A stretch of DNA of 37,293 nt from CAZDBA01 sp964503615 (GTDB taxonomy: Bacteria; Planctomycetota; Planctomycetia; Pirellulales; Pirellulaceae), in assembly GCA_964503615.1 (NCBI GenBank), contig CAZDBA010000026.1, forward strand, positions 1 to 37,293. Direction: 5' to 3'. Positions within the stretch are counted from its first letter, which is position 1; the number at the start of each line of letters is the position of its first letter. The notes beneath the pieces were generated by a model that made no database searches, was not told where the DNA came from, and worked only from the letters and a program-made list of their open reading frames with translations. Shown one piece after another: positions 30,934 to 37,293 of this stretch. The position numbers and the translations under genes were made by a program.

Positions 30934-32943
30934 TTAGATCGTTTCCATCTCGATCGCACATTCGGGAAGCGATTCCAGAAATACTCGCCCGTAATATTTG
31001 GTGCTAATGCGTGGGTCCAAGACGACTACGATGCCGCTGTCTGACTTGCTGCGAATCAATCGCCCAAAGCCCTGTTTGAACTTGATTACTGCTTCGGGTA
31101 ATTGATAGTCGTTGAACGGATTGCCGCCAGTGCTTTTGATTTTATCCAACCGAGCTTGCAATAGAGGCTGGTCGGGTACGCTGAAAGGTAATCGAGTAAT
31201 GATAACATTCTGCAGCGCATCCCCCTGAACGTCGACGCCTTGCCAGAAACTGTCGGTGCCAAACAAGACGCCACGCGGGCTCTTTTTGAACTGTTCCAGC
31301 AACTGAGTACGCGGAGTTCCGTCACCTTGGTTGTAGATCGCCAGTTTGCGGTCGATCAACCATGGCGTTAGAGCACTCACGGCTCGATTCAGTGACGCGA
31401 AACTGGTGAACAACACAAATGCATGTCCATCTGTTTTGGCAACGTAATGTTGAATCGCGTCAATGCATTGTCGTTCATGGGTGTTACGATCTTTGGCGGG
31501 ATCGGCCATGTTGGTGATGATGACCAAACGAGCTTGTTCCGAATAGTTGAATGGGCTGCCAAGCTGCTTGGTCTCGGTTTGCGTAAGGCCGACTCGTGAT
31601 TGGAAAAAGTTAAACGATTTTTGTTTGCCCGCTGCGATGGTCGCGCTGGTCATGATGCAACTGGGAACTTTGTTGAACAAGTTTTCTCGCATCGCTGGTC
31701 CAATGTCGATCGGCGCCGAGCAGAGCTTGATATTCATCCCACCGCGGCGGTAGTGTGTTGTTTCAACCCAATACACGTCATCCTGAGCGTCTTGCAATCG
31801 CCATTGTTCGATACAGTCGGCAAGCACATTTAAACGTTCGTGCGCCGAGTAGAAATCCTGTTTGTCCGATGCGTTCTGTTGTTGTTCACCAAATTTGCGA
31901 GTCAGATTTGCCAAGTGGTTTAAAGCAGCCGAGAGTTTGTTTTGCACGATCCCCTGTTTCTCGATACGCACGCTCTGGCTGCGGCTGGCAGTCGTTGTTT
32001 TTGAGTTACGGGTGATCCAGCTATTTACGTCACCAAAAAAATCTTCGGCAATCTGTTCGCATTTGATGACGTTCTCGATTCCAGGTTCAAGTTTGTAGTG
32101 TGCAAACAGTCCTTTTTGCTGTCGCTCGTTGTAGAGTTTGTTGAGGATGTATTTAATTTGTCGCCAACTTACACTCAGACCAAGATGGTTGGCAGCCACG
32201 TTCTCGAGTGTGTGAGCTTCGTCCAAGATGACAGTGTGATAGTCTGGTAGGATGCTGACTCCCAACCGTCGCAAGGCAAGATCGCTGAAAAACAACGAGT
32301 GGTTAACGACTAGGATATCGGCGTTTTTAAGGCGTCGGCGGGCTTTGAAATAAAAGCAGTCGTTGTAGGTCGCGCAGGATTTGCCCAGGCAGTTTCCCGA
32401 TTCACTTTGGACTTCATCCCAGACGTTTAAGAGCGGTTTCTCGGCCAGAGATGATCTGGATCCATCGGCGGTCTCCGCGTTCCAAGACCTCAGGACTTGC
32501 AACTGGTCTGTTTCATTGGAGGTGCTGAACAAGCTGGCTGATTTTTTCAGAGCGTTATTTAGCCGCCGCTTGCTCATGTAATTGCTACGCCCTTTGGCAA
32601 GCACAGCGGAAAACTCAACCGGCATGATACTGTTGAGCAACGGAATGTCTTTGGACATTAACTGCTCTTGCAGGCTAATCGTGTGGGTCGAAATGACGAT
32701 CCGTTTGCGGTCTTCTTCTTTGGCGTCCGGCGATTGGTTTTGCCCCAAGCTGAGAATGGCCGGGACAAGATAGCCAAAGCTTTTCCCAACTCCCGTGCCA
32801 GCTTCGACAATCAGGTGGTGGGGCTCAGCCATGGCAGCCGCTGCGGACTCGGCCATCTGAATCTGTTCGGGGCGATGCTCAAAACTTGGGATTCGCTTTG
32901 CGATCAATCCATTGGGGCCCAGGATATCTTCGACGGTTAGCAC
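30934..32943 (-). CDS. DinG-family (XPD-like) superfamily 2 DNA helicase
   Basis: 669 residues from GTG 32943, which gives the family-typical opening LTVEDILGPNGLIAKRIP; an in-frame GTG at 33009 adds 22 unconserved residues. Walker A EAGTGVGKS (47-55), STHTISLQEQL, DEAH (241-244), then the C-domain ATIAAGKQ, FVLFTSFASL, FGTDSFWQGVDVQGDALQNVII and FGRLIRSKSDSG. Three cysteines, C185-x4-C190-x5-C196, match the spacing of the last three iron-sulfur ligands of Escherichia coli DinG. The position of its first ligand (Cys120) holds Ser124 (GRSNYMSKRRL). 5'-to-3' unwinding of structured or R-loop DNA is the family role. Confidence 0.93.
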   Translation of the reverse strand: MLTVEDILGPNGLIAKRIPSFEHRPEQIQMAESAAAAMAEPHHLIVEAGTGVGKSFGYLVPAILSLGQNQSPDAKEEDRKRIVISTHTISLQEQLMSKDIPLLNSIMPVEFSAVLAKGRSNYMSKRRLNNALKKSASLFSTSNETDQLQVLRSWNAETADGSRSSLAEKPLLNVWDEVQSESGNCLGKSCATYNDCFYFKARRRLKNADILVVNHSLFFSDLALRRLGVSILPDYHTVILDEAHTLENVAANHLGLSVSWRQIKYILNKLYNERQQKGLFAHYKLEPGIENVIKCEQIAEDFFGDVNSWITRNSKTTTASRSQSVRIEKQGIVQNKLSAALNHLANLTRKFGEQQQNASDKQDFYSAHERLNVLADCIEQWRLQDAQDDVYWVETTHYRRGGMNIKLCSAPIDIGPAMRENLFNKVPSCIMTSATIAAGKQKSFNFFQSRVGLTQTETKQLGSPFNYSEQARLVIITNMADPAKDRNTHERQCIDAIQHYVAKTDGHAFVLFTSFASLNRAVSALTPWLIDRKLAIYNQGDGTPRTQLLEQFKKSPRGVLFGTDSFWQGVDVQGDALQNVIITRLPFSVPDQPLLQARLDKIKSTGGNPFNDYQLPEAVIKFKQGFGRLIRSKSDSGIVVVLDPRISTKYYGRVFLESLPECAIEMETI

Positions 32944-33747
32944 AACTTTGGTTTCAGTTTGATTTTTGAAAAACGTGTAATCTTCGAAGAAGCAAAGCGA
33001 TCGAATCACTTGGAATGCTATGAAGGTATACTAGTTTTCTTAGCGTCGAATGGAAAGCGGCGATCAACTGATTCGAGGCCATCTCAGAGCAAACAGTAAC
33101 ACGTTTTTGGCCCAATTGGATTGAAGCAAATCAACGACTCCTCCATTGAGATTGGTGTCACGAACTCGCAACAGCTCAATATCGAGTGCTCCACTTTCTT
33201 CACCGACATTAATCATCGCAATAAACTGAGCGAAGTACCCCAGCAAGTCAGGTACTGCCCAACGAGCAGGATGCCTTGGATGCCAATGCTCAGAATCGAA
33301 ATCCACATGCTAATTCTGAGATACGTAACTCGATTAGGTTTGGCCTGCAATGCCCTGTTTTAGAAGGTTAAAGGCTCAGGAAACCCCTCAAGAACGAAAA
33401 AAGGGCACACTACTTTCAAAGTCGCGGCCCTTCATCTCACAGGCGTTTAACGAAACGCCCTAAAACTTGCATCTGTATTTTAGCTCGGGCTTTAACGAGT
33501 GCAAACGAATTCTCAAATTGGGACGAAGATCTCAGTTTGTCATGTTTTCCCACAACGAGTTGGGAGTAAGGTGGCGAAAATCAGGGACTTTTAAGCGGCA
33601 TGCCTTTTGGCACAGCAGTTGCATTTTAGTTCTTGCGAAGGGGTGGGATATTCTATTCGATCTCCCGAAGCTTTGCCTTATTCCTGCCCCTTCACCTTTT
33701 ATTCCTGCCTTATGATGTTTGCCTCATTATTGTGGTTAACATTGAAC

Positions 33748-33802
33748 GGCCGAACCCCGCCAACCCTCTTTGGCGAAGTCTCTCCTCGGGTTCGGCCTTT
33801 TT
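33748..33802 (+). terminator. Nested terminator-like hairpin with no plus-strand gene upstream
   Basis: Outer stem GGCCGAACCC (33748-33757) with GGGTTCGGCC (33788-33797); inner stem CGCCAA (33758-33763) with TTGGCG (33770-33775). The outer stem is followed by TTTTTCTTTTC on the plus strand. No plus-strand gene lies between 30912 and this point. Confidence 0.6.
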
Positions 33803-33854
33803 CTTTTCTTGACCTGGCATTTGGACATCGTTGAAGAAGCACTAAGTTGCATAA

Positions 33855-33915
33855 GCCCGACGCGCGAGCGAGAGTTTTTGCAGGCTCGGCAGAACCACTC
33901 GCTCGTGGGTCGGGT
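33855..33915. repeat. REP-like inverted repeat
   Basis: Arms 33855-33872 and 33898-33915 pair over CGAGCGAG/CTCGCTCG and CCCGA/TCGGG, with a few mismatches between, around a 25-base loop. From memory, CCGACGCGCGAGCGAG-type elements recur in planctomycete genomes; not searched. Confidence 0.6.
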
Positions 33916-34049
33916 TTGTATGGTTTTTCACCATGAATCAATCAACGTAACTCGAGAGCAGACCAAGCCAGTTGCATGGCCAAATTCAGGAAAGCAACGC
34001 CAGGACAGAGGTGGACCAGAGAGATTGGGGGAGGCGTTAAACCTCTGTT

Positions 34050-34241
34050 CTATTCGTCTTCGGCTTTGATGTTGCCATCCTCGTCGTAGCGGAGCAATCC
34101 GAAATAAACGAACGAGACGATCGAGATCGGAAAGATCACAAGGAAAATAGGGTGGACGAACGTAGCCATCAGAACCCCACCCATTGCGAATCCACACCAC
34201 ATCCACCAAGTGTCACGCCACAGTCCACTAAGTGCGTTCAA
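34050..34241 (-). CDS. Small two-helix membrane protein
   Basis: 63 residues: two hydrophobic segments (about 12-28 WWMWCGFAMGGVLMATF and 31-48 IFLVIFPISIVSFVYFGL) and an acidic tail (RYDEDGNIKAEDE). The TTG start at 34239-34241 lies 5 bases after the stop of the DUF1080 gene and about 8 bases after AAGGG, which supports both the start and an operon with it. Function unknown. Confidence 0.65.
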   Translation of the reverse strand: MNALSGLWRDTWWMWCGFAMGGVLMATFVHPIFLVIFPISIVSFVYFGLLRYDEDGNIKAEDE

Positions 34242-34246
34242 GGCAA

Positions 34247-35044
34247 CTACCCTTTGTTCTCTGGGGTTGGTTTTTCTTCAGGCAATGTCCCAGCCAAAGG
34301 TGTCAGGTTTTCTCGAATCCAGATGTTTCGATAACGAACTGGGTTCCGATGGTACTGCAACACCAGTGGTAGTTTTTCAGGATGGCTTTCGTATTCAGGA
34401 GCTTTGTCCCATTCGGTACTGCCAGTCAATTCGAAATGATTGTGCAGCAAAACACCATTGTGCAGCACGGTTACGTACGCAGGTGACAAGAGCTCGCCCG
34501 TTTCATCGAACCGAGGCGCTTTGAAAACAATATCGTAAGTTTGCCATTCGCCGGGTCCACGGCAAGCGTTAACCATGGGAGGCTGTTGTTTATAAATTGC
34601 GCCGCATTGGCCGTCGAAGTAGGTTTGGTTTTCAAAAGAATCAAGAACTTGGACTTCGTACTTTCCCATAAAGTAGATGCCGCTGTTGCCTCGGCCTTGG
34701 CTTTTCCCTTTAACTTCGGCGGGAGTTGCAAATTCGATGTGCAATTGGCAATCTCCAAACGACTGCTTGGAATGAATTGATTTGCCTTTGGCTTCAGCAT
34801 AGCCATCTTTGACGATCCACTTATTACCGTTCTTGAAAGCTGACAGGTCAGTTCCGTTGAACAAGACGATCGCGTCAGAGGGAGGGGTCGATGCATCGCC
34901 AGGAGTTACGACAGGTGGTTCTGGCCAAACGATACCGCTCTTGAATTCTTCCGGTTTGGAAGAACCAGTACCTGTTGCCACAATTAAACCGGCAAAAAAA
35001 CAGCCAGCCAGTGGAAGCACACGTGTCCAAATACTATGAAGCAT
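34247..35044 (-). CDS. DUF1080 (3-keto-disaccharide hydrolase) domain protein
   Basis: 265 residues, exported: a hydrophobic N-terminus (VLPLAGCFFAGLIVATG), possibly lipid-modified at Cys15 in LAGC. A Pro-rich linker (about 36-55) leads to the concanavalin-like DUF1080 domain: FNGTDLSAF, WIVKDGYAEAKG, HIEFATP, GNSGIYFMGKYEVQVLDSF, PPMVNACRGPGEWQTYDIVF, ending in YRNIWIREN. Some DUF1080 members cleave 3-keto-glucosides; others are only carbohydrate-binding. It lies divergent to the GH29 fucosidase across a 300-base promoter region, suggesting a shared role in algal polysaccharide use. Confidence 0.9.
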   Translation of the reverse strand: MLHSIWTRVLPLAGCFFAGLIVATGTGSSKPEEFKSGIVWPEPPVVTPGDASTPPSDAIVLFNGTDLSAFKNGNKWIVKDGYAEAKGKSIHSKQSFGDCQLHIEFATPAEVKGKSQGRGNSGIYFMGKYEVQVLDSFENQTYFDGQCGAIYKQQPPMVNACRGPGEWQTYDIVFKAPRFDETGELLSPAYVTVLHNGVLLHNHFELTGSTEWDKAPEYESHPEKLPLVLQYHRNPVRYRNIWIRENLTPLAGTLPEEKPTPENKG

Positions 35045-35343
35045 TTCTTTCCTAAATTTTGACCGAAAATCAAAGACTGTAATTGTAGTTGCTTTCCCGG
35101 AATTTCAAAGAACAGCTCGCTCTGGAAATGCGAGAACGATACGATTTTTAAATTGGGTGAGTTTGGGCACCCCTTAGTGTTGTGTAAAGTGGGATGCACG
35201 CCCGTGCTTGTTAGCTGTTGAGTGTTTTTGAAAAAAGGCCCCAAACCGTTTGTAGACGAAGAGTGGTCAGCTAATGTATGAGAGAAACATCCCCGCATGC
35301 TGGGCGATGAAGGCAGGATTTCCTCAAAAGGCAAATGTGAAAA
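35045..35343. promoter_or_regulatory. Divergent region, DUF1080 operon and fucosidase
   Basis: About 300 bases with no gene. It must hold both promoters. I found no convincing -35/-10 pair or operator-like dyad. Confidence 0.4.
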
Positions 35344-37167
35344 ATGAGACCTCGGAATGTTCTTTGCTTAACTCTTTTAGTTACCACCCTTTTTGGTCTT
35401 GAGAACCGGAACGGATTTGGTCAGAGCGTGGCAGATCGTGTCGGCGAGCAGCAAACTCCTCAGATCGCCGAACCCTCGCAAGAAGGGCACGTGGAAACGG
35501 ATGAAGAGCGGGATGTTCGGCTTCAGTGGTGGCGCGAGGGGAAGTTCGGCATGTTCGTGCACTGGGGCGTCTACTCAACGACGGGCGGATTATACAAAGG
35601 ACAGAAATTACCCAACAGTGCGGAATGGATGATGTGCCGGGGTCGGATTCCGATCGCTGAGTACGAAGAGTACGCAGGTATGTTCAATCCGACTGAGTTT
35701 GATGCGGATGAGTTTGTAGGTTTGGCCAAACAAGCGGGGATGAAGTATCTCGTGATAACAGCCAAGCACCATGATGGCTTTTCGATGTTTGGTTCGAAGT
35801 GCAATCCTTACAACGTTGTGGAAGCAACGCCGTTTGGTCGCGATATTATGAGAGAGTTGGCTGATGCGTGCCAAAAGCAGGGCATTCGGTTTGGGTTTTA
35901 CTATTCGCAAGCCCAGGACTGGCACCATCCTGGAGGCTTTGGCAATAACTGGGACAAGACGATCGAACGAGTCAGCAGCGACAAATACGTGATGGAGAAA
36001 GCCGTTCCCGAAGTAAAACAGTTGCTAACTGAATACGGACCGATCGGAATCTTCTGGTGGGACACGCCGCGAAAAATGTCAAAAGACTCTTTTGACGCTT
36101 TGCATTCATTAACCGATTTACAGACCGATGTGATCACCAACGATCGTTTGGGTGAGGACTATCCTGGCGACTACAAAACGTTTGAACGCAAGATTCCCAA
36201 TCAAGGGCCCGTAGGCAAGGACTGGGAGGTCTGTATGCCGATCAGCGGAAGTTGGGGGTACAAGATTGGTGATGACAAGTTCAAATCAGCTGAGACTTTG
36301 ATCCGCAATTTGATCGACATCTCACACAAAGGGGGAAACTATCTACTGAACGTCAGCCCGACCGGTGATGGTACTTTGTTGCCACAAGCGGTAGAGCGAT
36401 TGGAGATTATTGGAAAGTGGATGGAGGTTAACGGAGAGTCGATTTATGGCACGACAGGCAGTCCGTTTCCAAGTCTTCCCTGGGGACGTTGCACAAAGAA
36501 ACAAGTCGAAGATGGAACGTTGTTGTATTTGCATGTTTTTGATTGGCCCGCAGATGGAAAACTGGTTGTTCCGGGCTTGAAGAACCAAGTCCAAGGTGCT
36601 TGGTTATTGAACGGAAAGGCAAAGCTATTGACTGCTGCCGGTGATGAAGGAGTTTCTGTCACGTTGCCCGCCGAGGCGCCTAACGATTATGCCAGTGTCG
36701 TGGTAGTAAAAGTAAACGGGACGCTTGAAGTAGAAGCGGTACTGCCGACCGTTGACAGCGAAGGCCGACTGATGTTGTCAGTCTCCGATGCGTTTATTCA
36801 CAATAACGAAGGCAGCCAGGACGCCGCCCTTCGGGCGCATGACGATATTCCACACATTGGACTTTGGACCGACAAAGAGGCTTACGTCGAATGGACCTTC
36901 CGCGCTGAACCTGGAAACTACGAGGTTCTAGCTGAGTTCTCAGTCGATTCGCCCAAAACCGAGTTTAGCTTTGGATTGGTCGGTGTACCGCAAATGGTCG
37001 AAATGGAATCAACGGGCGGCTACGGTAAATACGTTGAGAAATCGCTGGGCACCCTGCGAGTCGAGTCGGCTGGCGAACAAACCGTTCGTATTAAGCCTAA
37101 CCCGGAAGCTTGGCAGCCGATCAACCTTCGCCGGATTGAATTACGGTTCGTGCCTGACAACAACTAG
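35344..37167 (+). CDS. Exported alpha-L-fucosidase, GH29
   Basis: 607 residues. Signal peptide (LCLTLLVTTLFGL, cut before about residue 28). The GH29 catalytic barrel spans about 55-370: RLQWWREGKFGMFVHWGVYS (His73, Trp74), ITAKHHDGFSMF, GFYYSQAQDWHH, and the predicted nucleophile Asp240 in GIFWWDTPRK, with NYLLNVSPTGDG near the end. A C-terminal beta-rich part follows (about 380-607), including VEWTFRAEPGNYEVLAEF and INLRRIELRFV, which looks like a binding module. Retaining exo-fucosidases release L-fucose from glycans such as algal fucoidan. No sulfatase is seen in the window. Only a weak ribosome binding site precedes the ATG. Confidence 0.95.
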   Translation: MRPRNVLCLTLLVTTLFGLENRNGFGQSVADRVGEQQTPQIAEPSQEGHVETDEERDVRLQWWREGKFGMFVHWGVYSTTGGLYKGQKLPNSAEWMMCRGRIPIAEYEEYAGMFNPTEFDADEFVGLAKQAGMKYLVITAKHHDGFSMFGSKCNPYNVVEATPFGRDIMRELADACQKQGIRFGFYYSQAQDWHHPGGFGNNWDKTIERVSSDKYVMEKAVPEVKQLLTEYGPIGIFWWDTPRKMSKDSFDALHSLTDLQTDVITNDRLGEDYPGDYKTFERKIPNQGPVGKDWEVCMPISGSWGYKIGDDKFKSAETLIRNLIDISHKGGNYLLNVSPTGDGTLLPQAVERLEIIGKWMEVNGESIYGTTGSPFPSLPWGRCTKKQVEDGTLLYLHVFDWPADGKLVVPGLKNQVQGAWLLNGKAKLLTAAGDEGVSVTLPAEAPNDYASVVVVKVNGTLEVEAVLPTVDSEGRLMLSVSDAFIHNNEGSQDAALRAHDDIPHIGLWTDKEAYVEWTFRAEPGNYEVLAEFSVDSPKTEFSFGLVGVPQMVEMESTGGYGKYVEKSLGTLRVESAGEQTVRIKPNPEAWQPINLRRIELRFVPDNN

Positions 37168-37190
37168 GCGGCACAACTTATTGTGCTGCC
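37167..37190 (+). terminator. Hairpin after the fucosidase gene
   Basis: A ten-pair stem (37167-37176 with 37181-37190, one G-U pair) around the loop CTTA, starting at the last base of the stop codon. No tight T-run follows, so the terminator call is weak. Confidence 0.4.
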
Positions 37191-37293
37191 CTCCGGGCTA
37201 ATTTTCTGTTTATGACTGGTGGGTCGCCGCTAAACCCAATACGATTGGCGCTAACCGATCTGAGCCCTTATCACCGGAATAAATCAAGTCGCA

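Larger units (their letters stand above)
33010..34049. other. 1-kb region without a convincing gene
   Basis: Several ORFs of about 75-100 residues occur in all frames, none with recognisable motifs or a clear ribosome binding site. The region holds a small hairpin (GGCGTTT 33442-33448 with AAACGCC 33453-33459), an 11-bp direct repeat TTATTCCTGCC (33678-33688 and 33699-33709), a plus-strand terminator-like structure at 33748-33802 and an inverted repeat at 33855-33915. It could hide a decayed gene or a small RNA. Confidence 0.5.

Noticed and set aside
33064..33306. 80-residue minus-strand ORF upstream of the DinG-family helicase
   Set aside because: Codon use is passable, but there is no family motif, no clear ribosome binding site, and equally long ORFs run on the opposite strand.
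1..37293. Defence island, prophage or integrative element
   Set aside because: No integrase, transposase, phage structural gene, toxin-antitoxin pair, CRISPR repeat or tRNA-end attachment site could be recognised; most genes are housekeeping or typical planctomycete ones.

Overview
The window looks like a chromosomal segment of a marine, Pirellulaceae-type planctomycete. The basis is a heme protein of the planctomycete cytochrome type with a DUF2231 membrane part, a DUF1080 protein beside a GH29 alpha-L-fucosidase, an ECF sigma factor overlapping a gene with a DUF1559-like pilin segment, an unusually long SecA, lipopolysaccharide Kdo transferase WaaA, and intergenic inverted repeats of a style I associate with planctomycetes. 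This is judgement from reading, not a database result. I find no integrase, transposase, phage gene, CRISPR array, tRNA or rRNA. There is a 100-N assembly gap at 27478-27577.

Layout. 1-2400: a small membrane protein and a PhnP-like metallo-beta-lactamase hydrolase on the minus strand, then a hairpin-rich secA upstream region. 2405-14592 (plus strand): secA, waaA, metK, a 131-residue unknown coupled to a UDP-sugar pyrophosphorylase, a mannose-1-phosphate guanylyltransferase, a secreted alpha/beta hydrolase overlapping yqgF, and a small-molecule kinase. 14621-19458 (minus): tex, then a two-gene HtrA operon in which the upstream gene encodes an intact protease and the downstream gene a protease-fold protein without the catalytic His and Ser. 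20070-21459 (plus): a second MBL hydrolase and a tiny Tyr/His-rich secreted protein. 21549-25188 (minus): ruvC-ruvA, ispF, and the ECF sigma factor with its overlapping partner. 25530-28014 (plus): an AzgA/NCS2-like permease, a methyltransferase and a PII-family protein, each joined to the next by a 4-base ATGA overlap. 28236-33009: the heme/DUF2231/EF-hand protein, an Rnl5-type RNA ligase (minus), a small membrane protein and a DinG-family helicase (minus). 33010-34049 is a 1-kb stretch without a convincing gene. 34050-37167: a minus-strand DUF1080 operon divergent from the fucosidase.

Functional threads: envelope and export (SecA, WaaA, nucleotide-sugar synthesis, HtrA pair), nucleic-acid maintenance (RuvC, RuvA, YqgF, Tex, DinG, RNA ligase), and polysaccharide use (GH29, DUF1080).

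Most notable observations: (1) five genes carry a short direct tandem duplication of about 10-18 bp placed on or touching the stop codon; (2) the permease-methyltransferase-PII operon, whose PII keeps Tyr51 and the nucleotide-loop residues but ends before the RxR arginines; (3) a pseudoprotease with its PDZ domain nested inside the trypsin fold, paired with an active HtrA; (4) a roughly 45-residue Sm/LSm-like segment inserted into SecA; (5) a DinG-family helicase with Ser in place of one iron-sulfur cysteine.
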